A DNA stretch of 64,000 nt from Bradyrhizobium sp. NFR13. GTDB taxonomy: Bacteria > Pseudomonadota > Alphaproteobacteria > Rhizobiales > Xanthobacteraceae. A program made the translations under genes and the position numbers. The notes beneath the pieces are model-generated. The model saw only the letters and a list, made by a program, of their open reading frames with translations. It was not told the origin of the DNA and did no database searches. The stretch is taken from positions 178,501-242,500 of the forward strand of contig NZ_FOTP01000008.1 in assembly GCF_900114605.1 (NCBI RefSeq), in the 5' to 3' direction. Below are positions 17,505-26,382 of this stretch, piece by piece (position 1 is the stretch's first letter; each line of letters opens with the position of its first letter).

Positions 17505-18563
17505 ATGTCTTTCCGCGAAGACAACAGTGCGTATGAGGATTGGCTGCGTGGCCAGTGCCACGTCGTGGAAAAGGACCTCAGGCTTAAGCACAGGCTGATG
17601 CGCGAGGATGCCTTCGTCTTTTTGCGTGGCACGTATTTTCGGTGGGCAAAGAAGATCGGAGACCTCTGCCCGACTTTATGTGACGCGCCCCATGTCCTCT
17701 GCGTTGGAGACGTGCATCTCGAGAACTACGGCACCTGGCGCGATGCTGAAGGGCGTCTCGTATGGGGCATCAACGACTTCGATGAGGCGGCGAAGATGCC
17801 GTATCTGTTCGATCTCGTTCGTCTTGCGACCAGCGCGCTGCTTGCGCCGGGCATGAGGCTTGGAAGAGCGGCGATCTCGCGTGCCATTCTCGCCGGCTAC
17901 CGCAAGGGTTTGACCGATCCACATCCGGCATTATTGGATCAACGCGAATTCTGGATGCGGCCCTATGCCGTTCGTGCGCGCAAGAAGCCGGCGAAGTTCT
18001 GGAACGAGGTGAAGAAGTATCCGACCGCCAAGCCGCCGGCCATCGTCGTCCGGGCGCTGAAGAAGTCGCTGAAGGGGGCGACGATCGAGAGATTTGGCAG
18101 CCGGGTCGCGGGCACCGGCGGCCTCGGCCGGCCACGATACGTAGCCGTCGCCACAGCGGAAGGCGGTTGGTCGTTGCGAGAGGCAAAGGCGCTCGTCCCC
18201 TCGGCCTGGCTGTGGGCGCATGGGTCAAAATCCGGAGTCTCGCATCTTCACGCTCTGGCCTTTGGACGCTACCGCGCGCCGGATCCGTTTCTGGCCATTG
18301 ACGGCAAGTTCGTGATCCGCCGGCTTGCGCCGGACTCCCGGAAGATCGAACTCGGCAAACGCCCGGGCTCCGAACTCGCAAAACTGACCACGCAGCTTTT
18401 GAATGCGATGGGGCAGGATCTCGCCGCCATCCATGCCGCGAGCAGGATCGGCGCAAAGGCTTTGCGCGCCGATCTTAAAAAGCGCCCTCCAGGATGGCTC
18501 GGCAAGGCCGCTAAGACAATGTCGGAGCTGGTGGAAAGTGACTACCGCGCCTGGAAAAAGTAA
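17505..18563 (+). CDS. DUF2252 family protein
   Basis: A 352-residue soluble protein matching DUF2252: MREDAFVFLRGTYFRWA near the start, GDVHLENYGTWRDAEGRLVWGINDFDEA in the middle, and a helical C-terminus. The HxxN...DFDE pattern resembles the catalytic loop and metal site of kinase-like phosphotransferases, and the family is thought to be kinase-like, but no reaction is proven. The ATG at 17505 is preferred over an upstream TTG. The 130 bases before it are AT-rich and may contain the promoter. Its neighbours are unrelated. Confidence 0.75.
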   Translation: MSFREDNSAYEDWLRGQCHVVEKDLRLKHRLMREDAFVFLRGTYFRWAKKIGDLCPTLCDAPHVLCVGDVHLENYGTWRDAEGRLVWGINDFDEAAKMPYLFDLVRLATSALLAPGMRLGRAAISRAILAGYRKGLTDPHPALLDQREFWMRPYAVRARKKPAKFWNEVKKYPTAKPPAIVVRALKKSLKGATIERFGSRVAGTGGLGRPRYVAVATAEGGWSLREAKALVPSAWLWAHGSKSGVSHLHALAFGRYRAPDPFLAIDGKFVIRRLAPDSRKIELGKRPGSELAKLTTQLLNAMGQDLAAIHAASRIGAKALRADLKKRPPGWLGKAAKTMSELVESDYRAWKK

Positions 18564-18587
18564 TGAGCCGCGGCAGTCGCTCCGATC

Positions 18588-19328
18588 TCACACAAGGCCG
18601 CCATTGGCGCGCAGCACCTGGGCGTTGATCCAGCCACCTTCAGGGCCGACCAGGAAAGCAACGGCATTGGCGATGTCTTCGGGTGTGCCGAGACGCTCCA
18701 TTGGCGTCGCCTTGGCGAAACGTTCGATCAGTTCCGGTGACTTGCCATTGAGGAACAGGTCGGTTGCGGTCGGGCCGGGTGCGATGGCGTTCACGGTGAT
18801 CGAGCGGCCCCGCATCTCCTTGGCCATGATACCCGTCATGGTTTCGACCGCAGCCTTGGTGGCGGCATAGATCCCGTAGGTTTCCAGCTTGGTGCCGACG
18901 ACGCCCGTCGAGAAGTTCACGACCCGACCGCCGTCGCGCAGCCGCTTCGCCGCCTCGCGCATGGTGTTGAACGTGCCTTTCAGATTGACCGCGATCTGCT
19001 GGTCGAACGATGCGTCGTCGGCGTCGGCGAATTTCGCGAGCTTCATGATGCCGGCATTGTTGATCAGCACGTCGATGCCGCCAAAGGCGGTCTCCGCTGC
19101 ATCGAACATCCCGCGCACAGCGGCGGGATCGCTGACATCGGCCTTGGCGGTAAGCGCGCGGCCACCCGCGGCTTCGATCTTTTGTGCGACAGCCTCGGCC
19201 AGCGCGGCATTGCCGGAGTAATTGACGATGACCGTGAAGCCATCACGGCCCAGTCGCTCGGCGATGGCTGCACCAATGCCGCGGGATGCGCCCGTCACGA
19301 TGGCTACCTTGCTGGATTGGTTGGTCAT
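18588..19328 (-). CDS. short-chain dehydrogenase/reductase
   Basis: A 246-residue classical SDR with TGASRGIG for NAD(P) binding, NNAG, a catalytic Ser in NFSTG and YAATK. The basic residue after the glycine motif is not clear enough to fix NADP over NAD. The ATG at 19328 follows GAGGAG at good distance. It is divergent from a LysR gene 125 bases away, a pairing that usually means the LysR protein controls the dehydrogenase. The substrate is unknown. Confidence 0.87.
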   Translation of the reverse strand: MTNQSSKVAIVTGASRGIGAAIAERLGRDGFTVIVNYSGNAALAEAVAQKIEAAGGRALTAKADVSDPAAVRGMFDAAETAFGGIDVLINNAGIMKLAKFADADDASFDQQIAVNLKGTFNTMREAAKRLRDGGRVVNFSTGVVGTKLETYGIYAATKAAVETMTGIMAKEMRGRSITVNAIAPGPTATDLFLNGKSPELIERFAKATPMERLGTPEDIANAVAFLVGPEGGWINAQVLRANGGLV

Positions 19329-19403
19329 TTCGCTTCTCCTCGATAAGACGGCCGACTGGCAGCGCCGTTCTGATGGGAGAAACTTAGGCCATTCCATTTT
19401 CCG

Positions 19404-19420
19404 GATAATGATGCATTATC
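19404..19420. promoter_or_regulatory. inverted repeat, probable LysR site
   Basis: Arms GATAATG and CATTATC flank a 3-base centre and include a T-N11-A pattern, the LysR box. It lies in the gap between the divergent SDR and LysR genes. The binding role is inferred. Confidence 0.55.
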
Positions 19421-19453
19421 TGGCATCACAATCCGGATTTAGCGAACAAACCG

Positions 19454-20347
19454 ATGGACCGTTTCGAGACGATGCGGGTGTTCACCCGGGTGGTGGAGCG
19501 GCGCAGTTTTACGGCTGCTGCGGCGGATCTCGGCCTGCCGCGGTCGACCGTCACCGACGCCGTGAAGCAGATCGAGGCGCGGCTCGGCGTGCGGCTGCTC
19601 GAGCGCACCACGCGGCTGGTGCGTCCGACGCTGGACGGCGAGGCCTATCACCAGCGCTGCCTGACGCTGATTGCCGATCTTGAAGACGCCGAAAGCGCGT
19701 TCTGCGGGGCCAAGCCCAAGGGGCCGCTGCGGGTGGATATGAACGGCACGCTGGCGCGCAATTTCGTGCTGCCGCATCTGCCGAATTTTCTGGCCGAATA
19801 TCCGGACATCCAACTCTATCTCAGCGAGGGCGACCGGCTGGTCGACCTGATCCGCGAGGGCATCGACTGCGTGGTACGTGTCGGCGAGCTCCGCGACAGC
19901 GATATGGTGGCGCGCCGGCTGACCATGATGGACGAAGTAACCTGTGCAGCGCCGTCCTATCTCGCGAGTATGGGCATGCCTTTGTCCATTGATGCGCTCG
20001 AAGGTCATCGCATGGTTGGCTATCATTCCTCGGCGACAGGCGCGGTTTTGCCGCTGGAATTTCAGGACAGCGGCGCGTTGCGTCATGTCACCTTGCCGGT
20101 GGCGATCACGGTGAACAGCGCCGACAATTACGCGGCGATGGCGAAACTCGGTTTCGGTCTGGTGCAGGTGCCACGCTATCGCATCAAGGATGAACTCGCC
20201 GATGGCACGCTGGTCGAGGTGCTGCCCCAACATCCGCCGATGCCGTCGCCGGTGTCGCTGCTCTATCCGCGCAACCGCCAGCTCTCGCCGCGGGTGCGCG
20301 TATTCATGGACTGGCTGACGCGTGCTTTCGCGCGCGATCTGATCTAG
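19454..20347 (+). CDS. LysR-family transcriptional regulator
   Basis: A 297-residue regulator. Residues 1-60 form the winged helix (FTRVVERRSFTAAAADLGLPRSTVTDAVKQIE) and the rest is the substrate-binding effector domain. It belongs to the subgroup that often controls a divergent dehydrogenase or quinone reductase. It probably acts on the SDR gene through the inverted repeat between them. The following gluQRS start lies 11 bases after its stop, so the two may be cotranscribed. Confidence 0.87.
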   Translation: MDRFETMRVFTRVVERRSFTAAAADLGLPRSTVTDAVKQIEARLGVRLLERTTRLVRPTLDGEAYHQRCLTLIADLEDAESAFCGAKPKGPLRVDMNGTLARNFVLPHLPNFLAEYPDIQLYLSEGDRLVDLIREGIDCVVRVGELRDSDMVARRLTMMDEVTCAAPSYLASMGMPLSIDALEGHRMVGYHSSATGAVLPLEFQDSGALRHVTLPVAITVNSADNYAAMAKLGFGLVQVPRYRIKDELADGTLVEVLPQHPPMPSPVSLLYPRNRQLSPRVRVFMDWLTRAFARDLI

Positions 20348-20358
20348 GCAAACCTGTG

Positions 20359-21246
20359 ATGGCCCCTGTCTTTCGCTTCGCACCCAGTCCCAATGGCTAT
20401 CTGCATCTCGGCCACGCCTATTCGGCGCTGCTGAATTTCGATATGGCGCGTGAGGTCGGTGGCCGGTTGTTGCTGCGGATCGAGGATATCGATGCCACGC
20501 GCTGCCGGCCGGAATTCGAGGCGGCGATCTACGAGGATCTCGCCTGGCTCGGGATCGCCTGGGAGATGCCGGTACGGCGACAGTCGCTGCATTTCGCCGA
20601 CTACCGTGCCGCGACCGAGCGGCTTACATCCATGGGACTGCTCTATCCCAGCTTCGAGAGCCGCGCCGAGATCGCGCGCATGATCGCGGCCGAAGAAGCG
20701 AAGGGCTCATGGCCGCGCGATCCCGACGGTGCGCCTCTTTATCCAGGCATTGCCAGATCGTTGTCGCCGCGGGCTGTCGCCGAACTCAGACAGGCAGATG
20801 CTCCGATGGCGTTGCGGCTCGATATGGCCATAGCCATTGCGGCCGGCGGTCCGCTCACATGGACGGAGCAGGGCGTGGGTCCGGCTGGCGAGACGGGTAT
20901 CGTTGCCGCACAGCCGGAGGCCTGGGGCGATGTGATCCTGGCTCGCAAGGAAACGCCGACCAGCTATCATCTCTCGGTCGTGATCGACGACGCGCTGCAG
21001 GGTGTGACCCATGTGGTGCGCGGTGAGGATCTGTTCTGGTCGACCAGCGTTCACCGGCTGCTGCAGCAACTGCTCGGCCTGCCACAACCGGTCTATCGGC
21101 ATCATCTGCTCGTGCGCGATGACACCGGTGCCAAACTGTCCAAATCGACCGGTTCGACCAGCCTGCGTGAGTTGCGGGCGCACGGTGCCACACCGGCGGA
21201 TATCCGCCGCATGGTCGGTTTGTCTGACCCGGCCGCCGCACGTTAG
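20359..21246 (+). CDS. gluQRS: glutamyl-Q tRNA(Asp) synthetase
   Basis: A 295-residue truncated glutamyl-tRNA synthetase paralogue lacking the anticodon-binding domain. It has RFAPSPNGYLHLGH (HIGH motif) and KLSKS. The enzyme attaches glutamate to queuosine in the anticodon of tRNA-Asp. The zinc site of E. coli YadB (Cys-x-Cys, Tyr, Cys) is absent: the segment reads YPSFESR and later YPGIAR. ATG at 20359 is used, with GTG one codon before it as an alternative. Confidence 0.9.
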   Translation: MAPVFRFAPSPNGYLHLGHAYSALLNFDMAREVGGRLLLRIEDIDATRCRPEFEAAIYEDLAWLGIAWEMPVRRQSLHFADYRAATERLTSMGLLYPSFESRAEIARMIAAEEAKGSWPRDPDGAPLYPGIARSLSPRAVAELRQADAPMALRLDMAIAIAAGGPLTWTEQGVGPAGETGIVAAQPEAWGDVILARKETPTSYHLSVVIDDALQGVTHVVRGEDLFWSTSVHRLLQQLLGLPQPVYRHHLLVRDDTGAKLSKSTGSTSLRELRAHGATPADIRRMVGLSDPAAAR

Positions 21247-21346
21247 CCGCAAGCGCGCCGCAAGAAATTCGCAAGCCTGACTTGGTCTGCTGCGTGACTC
21301 CGTGTGCTCCGCCGTGGCATGGTGCCGCTGGGACGGGTGGCAACAT

Positions 21347-22606
21347 ATGGCGCTGACATCGCGCTCTCCGCGCAAGATGCGGACGCGCACCAAGCAAACG
21401 CTGAAGAAACGCGTGGCCAAGAAGCGTGTGGTGAAGAAGCCCGTGCCGAAGCCGCGTGCCAAGCGCAGGTCCGTGCGCGCGGATACGATGGTGGAAGCTG
21501 CGCTGGCGGTATTTGCCCATGAGGTGCGCACGCCGCTGACGGGCATTCTTGCGGTCAGCGATCTGCTGGCCACCTCTGATCTCGACGAGCGTGAGCGGCG
21601 GTGGGTCGAGACGATCAAGGCTGGCGCCGAACATCTGGCGGGTCTCGCGACACTGTTCGTCGATGCGGCACGCGGCAGCAAATCCAGATTCGAACTGCGG
21701 CAGGATTTCTTCGATCTGCGCGCGCTTGCCCGCAACATCGGCGACTCGCTCGCGGGCCGCGCGGCTGCCAAGGGGCTGCTGTCGCGGGTCGCGATCTCCG
21801 ACAGACTGCCGGTGTTCGTGGTCGGCGATCCCGTGCGGCTGCGTGCGGCGCTGGAAAATCTGATCGACAATGCGGTGAAGTTCACCGAGCAAGGCAACGT
21901 GACCCTGAAGGTCTCGCCCGTTCGCATGGCCGGTAAGGTCGGCGTCTCCTTCGCCGTCTCCGACAGTGGCATCGGACTCACGCTGGCCGAGATCAAGCGA
22001 CTGTTCAAACCGTTCTCGCAGGCCAATGTCTCTATTGCTTCGCGCTTCGGCGGCGCCGGCCTCGGTCTGTCGTCGGTAAAGCAACTCGCGCGCGCGATGG
22101 GTGGCGACATCACGGTGGCGCAGCGCCGCGGCGGTGGCACGGTATTCACGCTGACGGTGGGCCTCGCCAAAGCCAACGGCCCGATCGCCATCATGTCGCG
22201 CGATGATGCTTCCATTGCGCCGGGACAGGCGCTGCGGGTGTTGAGCGTCGAAGACAATCCGTTCGGCCGTGTCGTACTCAATGCCATTCTCACCGAACTC
22301 GGTCATCAGGCCGAGTTCATCGGTCGCGGCGAAGCAGCAGCGGAGCGCGTCGCGCAGGGCACGTTCGATGCGGTGCTCATGGACATGGTGCTGCCGGGTA
22401 TCGACGGCGTCGAGGCGATCCGGCAGATCCGTGCGCTGAAGGCGCCGCATGGCCGCGTCGCGATCATTGGGGTGTCCGGTCGCAGTGAAGACGAAGCCGC
22501 GTCGCGTCAGGCGGGCGCCGACGCGTTTCTGATCAAACCGGTGTCTCCGCGGGCGCTAGCGACTGCGCTGCTTGAAGCGAGACGCCGTGGGGCAGCCGCG
22601 ACTTGA
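21347..22606 (+). CDS. hybrid histidine kinase with receiver domain and basic N-terminus
   Basis: A 419-residue soluble protein. Residues about 8-45 are Lys/Arg/Pro-rich. The kinase core follows: H-box FAHEVRTPLTG, N-box ENLIDNAVKF, and G-boxes DSGIGL and GAGLGL. The last 120 residues are a receiver with the phospho-accepting Asp in LMDMVLPG and a conserved Lys in LIKPVS. There is no sensory or membrane domain, so its input must come from a partner protein. The last 74 bases overlap the convergent BrkB-family gene. The output partner is not visible nearby. Confidence 0.85.
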   Translation: MALTSRSPRKMRTRTKQTLKKRVAKKRVVKKPVPKPRAKRRSVRADTMVEAALAVFAHEVRTPLTGILAVSDLLATSDLDERERRWVETIKAGAEHLAGLATLFVDAARGSKSRFELRQDFFDLRALARNIGDSLAGRAAAKGLLSRVAISDRLPVFVVGDPVRLRAALENLIDNAVKFTEQGNVTLKVSPVRMAGKVGVSFAVSDSGIGLTLAEIKRLFKPFSQANVSIASRFGGAGLGLSSVKQLARAMGGDITVAQRRGGGTVFTLTVGLAKANGPIAIMSRDDASIAPGQALRVLSVEDNPFGRVVLNAILTELGHQAEFIGRGEAAAERVAQGTFDAVLMDMVLPGIDGVEAIRQIRALKAPHGRVAIIGVSGRSEDEAASRQAGADAFLIKPVSPRALATALLEARRRGAAAT

Positions 22607-23471
22607 TGATGGCGGCATTCAGTTCGCCGCCGAACACGAAGATCGCCGCAATAAAGTACAGAAACACCAGCGCGATAATCACCGATGCCAGGCCGGCATA
22701 CATCGTCACGTAATTGTTGGCGAAGCGCGCGAGATAGAGGCCGAAGCCGATACCCGAGGCCAGCGACGCCAGCATCGTGAAGATGATGCCCGGCAGGATC
22801 TGACTGAAGGTGCGGCGGCCTGCCGGCAGCCACACATGCAGGATGAATAATGCGATCACCATGGCGACGATGGTGATGCCGTAACGCGCCACCGTCAGCA
22901 GCCGCTCGTTGTTCTCCACCATCAGCGGGACATAGCGCCTCACGATTTCCAGCATCAGCGGGCCGAGCACGATCAGGAACGCCATGGCCAGCGCAGTGAC
23001 GGCAGCGACCAGCGTGTAGCCGATCGACTCCAGCCGCAACCAGTACCAGCGCCGCAGCTCGATCACCGAGTATGCGCGGTTTAGTGCGACGCGCAGGCTC
23101 TCGACGCCGTTGGAGGCGAAATACACTGCGAGCACGAGACCGATGGTGAGCGCGTCGCCGCGGGTGGTGGTCAGCACGTCGTGGATCTGCGAGGACAGTG
23201 CGCCGGCCACCTGATCGGGCCAGACCTCCAGCAGCAGGCCGACGGCCTGATCGGCGAGATTCTTGGAGCCGAAAAAGCCGGCCAGCGAGGCCAGCACGAT
23301 CAGGAACGGAAACAGCGCCATCAGGGTGGAGAGGGCGATATGGCTGGCGATCGCCCAGCCGTCATCGGCAAGAAACGTATAGAAGGCGTCCAGTACGACA
23401 TCGTAGACGGTGCGTATCTGTCTCACATGCCACCTGGTTCGGGATCGGCCCGGCAAATCACCGGCCCTCAT
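22533..23471 (-). CDS. YihY/BrkB family membrane protein
   Basis: A 312-residue inner-membrane protein with about six helices and the YihY signature regions (FLADDGWAIASHIALSTLMALFPF; later ASGIGFGLYLARFANNYVTMYAGL). The family was once called ribonuclease BN, which is no longer accepted; its function is unknown. The ATG at 23471 may be too early, as a GTG 15 codons later is another candidate. The 3' end overlaps the histidine kinase gene in antisense. Confidence 0.82.
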   Translation of the reverse strand: MRAGDLPGRSRTRWHVRQIRTVYDVVLDAFYTFLADDGWAIASHIALSTLMALFPFLIVLASLAGFFGSKNLADQAVGLLLEVWPDQVAGALSSQIHDVLTTTRGDALTIGLVLAVYFASNGVESLRVALNRAYSVIELRRWYWLRLESIGYTLVAAVTALAMAFLIVLGPLMLEIVRRYVPLMVENNERLLTVARYGITIVAMVIALFILHVWLPAGRRTFSQILPGIIFTMLASLASGIGFGLYLARFANNYVTMYAGLASVIIALVFLYFIAAIFVFGGELNAAIIKSRLPHGVSLQAAQSLAPAETPV

Positions 23472-23592
23472 GTTAGCTTCTGATATCTAACGCGGAAAAG
23501 CCAGATCGTTGCATTGCGGCGCGCGCGTAACCGCTGTGTCATTTTGACGACTGACGATAGCGCAGCCTGTGACGCAGTGTTATGTAGCCGAT

Positions 23593-23787
23593 ATGACATC
23601 AACGCTCAGCAACATTATCCTCCCCATCGCGGTCGGCGCCGTTGCACTGGTCCTGCTGCTCGGCCTGTTCAACATGATGCGCGGCGGCTCGCCAGATCGC
23701 TCGCAGAAGCTGATGCGGTGGCGCGTGGTGCTGCAATTCGTCGCTATTATCCTCACCATGGCCACCGTCTGGGCGATGGGTCGCTGA
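23593..23787 (+). CDS. small twin-helix membrane protein (HIG1 type)
   Basis: A 64-residue protein with two membrane helices (about 5-25 and 43-62) joined by the short basic loop NMMRGGSPDRSQKLMRWRVVLQ. The RxxQ-type loop resembles the HIG1 domain, whose bacterial members associate with cytochrome oxidase. The ATG at 23593 is preferred over an upstream in-frame start. It stands 32 bases before the cobalamin adenosyltransferase gene and is probably cotranscribed. Confidence 0.75.
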   Translation: MTSTLSNIILPIAVGAVALVLLLGLFNMMRGGSPDRSQKLMRWRVVLQFVAIILTMATVWAMGR

Positions 23788-23819
23788 TGCAAGCTCCTCA
23801 CTGATACCGGATCAATTCG

Positions 23820-24392
23820 ATGGTCGTTCTCAACCGAATCTACACCCGCACCGGCGATGACGGCACCACGGCCCTCGGTACCGGCGAACGCCGGCCGAAA
23901 TACGATCTCCGCGTCAGCGCTTATGGAACAGTGGACGAGACCAACGCCGCGATCGGTGTTGTCCGGCTGCATCTCGCCCATGCGCGATCGCTCGATGGGA
24001 TGCTGGGATTGATCCAGAACGATCTGTTCGATCTCGGGGCTGATCTCGCGGTTCCGCAGCGTGAGGGCAAGGTCGAGCGGCTGCGTCTGCTGGCCAGCCA
24101 GGTCGAACGGCTGGAGAACGACATCGACATGCTCAATGCGCCGTTGGCCGATCTGACCTCGTTTGTTTTGCCTGGCGGAACTCCCGCTGCGGCTCACCTT
24201 CATGTCGCCCGGACGATCTGCCGCCGTGCGGAACGGATCATGGTGGAACTCGCTGCCCAGCCCGATGAACCGGTTTCGGATGCTGGTATCCAGTATATGA
24301 ACCGGCTGTCGGACTTCTTGTTCGTCGCCAGTCGCTCGCAGAACGATAATGGCGCTGGCGACGTGCTCTGGGTGCCCGGCCAGAACCGGTAA
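23820..24392 (+). CDS. ATP:cob(I)alamin adenosyltransferase (PduO type)
   Basis: A 190-residue enzyme with the PduO signature RTGDDGTTALGTGER near the N-terminus, VDETNAAIG and the later RAERIMVELA. It transfers the adenosyl group of ATP to reduced cobalamin to make coenzyme B12, acting in the cytoplasm. Length and motifs match the family well. The gene sits upstream of etfBA, the common order in this family of bacteria. Confidence 0.9.
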   Translation: MVVLNRIYTRTGDDGTTALGTGERRPKYDLRVSAYGTVDETNAAIGVVRLHLAHARSLDGMLGLIQNDLFDLGADLAVPQREGKVERLRLLASQVERLENDIDMLNAPLADLTSFVLPGGTPAAAHLHVARTICRRAERIMVELAAQPDEPVSDAGIQYMNRLSDFLFVASRSQNDNGAGDVLWVPGQNR

Positions 24393-24530
24393 TTTCGGCT
24401 AAATCGGCTGGCCTAGAGATACTCGATTTTCGGCTTTCGCGCGTTGACCCCGTGTGACAGGGGCTTTAGGTTCCGCGCCCAAGCTTCCGAGCAAGCTCTG
24501 AAACAATAAAACTCACACGAAAGAGGATCG

Positions 24531-25280
24531 ATGAAGGTTCTGGTCGCGGTCAAACGGGTGGTCGATTACAACGTCAAGGTTCGCGTCAAGAGCGACGGAT
24601 CGGGCGTCGAACTGTCCAACGTCAAGATGTCGATGAATCCGTTCGACGAAATCGCCGTCGAGGAAGCCCTGCGCCTGAAAGAGGCCGGCAAGGCAACCGA
24701 AGTGGTGGTGGTATCGATCGGTCCCGCACAGGCGTCCGAAACCCTCCGCACCGGTCTCGCGATGGGCGCCGACCGTGGCATCCTCGTCAAGGTTGACGGC
24801 TCCGTCGAGCCGCTCGCCGTCGCCAAGATCCTCAAGGCCGTCACCGATGAGGAAAAGCCGGGTCTCGTAATCCTCGGCAAGCAGGCGATCGACGACGACG
24901 CCAACCAGACCGGCCAGATGCTGGCTGCGCTGCTCGGCTGGCCGCAGGCGACCTTCGCCAACAAGCTCGTCCTCGAGGGCGACGACGTCACCGTGACCCG
25001 TGAAGTCGATGGCGGTCTGCAGACCGTCAAGCTCAAGGGGCCGGCAATTGTCACCACCGATCTTCGTCTGAACGAGCCGCGCTATGCGTCGTTGCCGAAC
25101 ATCATGAAGGCGAAGAAGAAGCCGATCGACGAGAAGACCGCCGATGGTTATGGCGTCGATATCTCTCCGCGTCTCGAGATCATCAAGACCAGCGAACCGG
25201 GCGGCCGCAAGGCTGGCGTCAAGGTCAAGGACGTCGCCGAACTGGTATCGAAACTCAAGACTGAAGCTGGGGTGCTCTAA
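24531..25280 (+). CDS. etfB: electron transfer flavoprotein beta subunit
   Basis: A 249-residue protein beginning [20 protein letters not shown], with the ETF-beta signature ([25 protein letters not shown] and [27 protein letters not shown]). It accepts electrons from acyl-CoA and other dehydrogenases and passes them to ETF-quinone oxidoreductase, as a heterodimer with EtfA. Its stop shares one base with the next start (TAATG), giving translational coupling. AGAGGATCG precedes the start. Confidence 0.95.
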   Translation: MKVLVAVKRVVDYNVKVRVKSDGSGVELSNVKMSMNPFDEIAVEEALRLKEAGKATEVVVVSIGPAQASETLRTGLAMGADRGILVKVDGSVEPLAVAKILKAVTDEEKPGLVILGKQAIDDDANQTGQMLAALLGWPQATFANKLVLEGDDVTVTREVDGGLQTVKLKGPAIVTTDLRLNEPRYASLPNIMKAKKKPIDEKTADGYGVDISPRLEIIKTSEPGGRKAGVKVKDVAELVSKLKTEAGVL

Positions 25281-26215
25281 TGCCGACATTGCTGCTTGCC
25301 GATCACGACAACGCCACCCTGAAGGATTCCACCAACAAGGCGCTCACCGCTGCGACCCAGATCGGCGGCGAAGTGCATATCCTTGTTGCCGGCCAGAATG
25401 CGAAGCCGGCCGCGGAAGCTGCCGCCAAGCTGCAGGGTGTCACCAAGGTGCTGCTCGCTGACGACGCCTCCTATGCCCACGATCTCGCCGAGCCGCTGGC
25501 CGCGCTGATCGTGTCGCTGTCGCCCGCCTATGACGTGCTGATCGCCGCTGCGACCACGCGCTCGAAGAACACTATGCCGCGCGTCGCCGCCTTGCTCGAC
25601 GTGATGCAGGTGTCGGAAATCACCAAGGTGGTTGCGCCCGACACGTTCGAGCGTCCGATCTATGCCGGTAACGCGATCCAGACTGTGAAGTCCAAGGACG
25701 CCAAGAAGGTGATCACGGTGCGTACCTCGACCTTCGCTGCAGCCGGTGAAGGCGGCAGCGCGGCGGTGGAAGGCGCCAAGACGGCCGAGAATCCCGGTCT
25801 GTCGACCTTCATCGGCGAGGACATGGCCAAGAGCGATCGTCCGGAACTGACCTCGGCGAAGATCATCGTCTCCGGTGGCCGCGCTATGCAGAGCCGCGAG
25901 AACTTCACCAAATACATCGAGCCGCTTGCCGACAAGCTCGGCGCCGGTGTCGGCGCCTCGCGCGCCGCGGTGGATGCGGGCTATGCGCCCAACGACTGGC
26001 AGGTCGGCCAGACCGGCAAGGTGGTGGCCCCCGAACTGTACATCGCTGTCGGCATTTCCGGCGCGATCCAGCATCTCGCCGGTATGAAGGACTCCAAGGT
26101 GATCGTCGCGATCAACAAGGACGAAGACGCGCCGATCTTCCAGGTTGCCGATTACGGCCTGGTCGCGGACCTCTACCAGGCCGTGCCGGAGCTGACCGAA
26201 GCACTCGGCAAGTAG
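25280..26215 (+). CDS. etfA: electron transfer flavoprotein alpha subunit
   Basis: A 311-residue partner of EtfB with the FAD-binding C-terminal domain ([13 protein letters not shown], then [42 protein letters not shown]). The FAD-contact residues are intact. The gene is followed by a strong hairpin, so the etf operon probably ends here with some read-through to hbd. Confidence 0.95.
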   Translation: MPTLLLADHDNATLKDSTNKALTAATQIGGEVHILVAGQNAKPAAEAAAKLQGVTKVLLADDASYAHDLAEPLAALIVSLSPAYDVLIAAATTRSKNTMPRVAALLDVMQVSEITKVVAPDTFERPIYAGNAIQTVKSKDAKKVITVRTSTFAAAGEGGSAAVEGAKTAENPGLSTFIGEDMAKSDRPELTSAKIIVSGGRAMQSRENFTKYIEPLADKLGAGVGASRAAVDAGYAPNDWQVGQTGKVVAPELYIAVGISGAIQHLAGMKDSKVIVAINKDEDAPIFQVADYGLVADLYQAVPELTEALGK

Positions 26216-26284
26216 AGGCTGGGCAGGCAAGGATTGGGCAAATAAGGCCTTGCTGAATGAGGGCTTTGCGCCTCAATTAACGAC

Positions 26285-26320
26285 ATCGGCCGGAGTGACT
26301 GACTCCGGCCGATATTTTAT
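26285..26320 (+). terminator. terminator after etfA
   Basis: Perfect 12-base arms (ATCGGCCGGAGT and its complement) around the 5-base loop GACTG, followed by ATTTTAT. The stem starts 70 bases after the etfA stop. Confidence 0.8.
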
Positions 26321-26382
26321 GTAAAGATAGCTTTCCGAACGCGGCATGCGCGGGCGGCGTGTTCCCAGAGATGACAAGCAAG

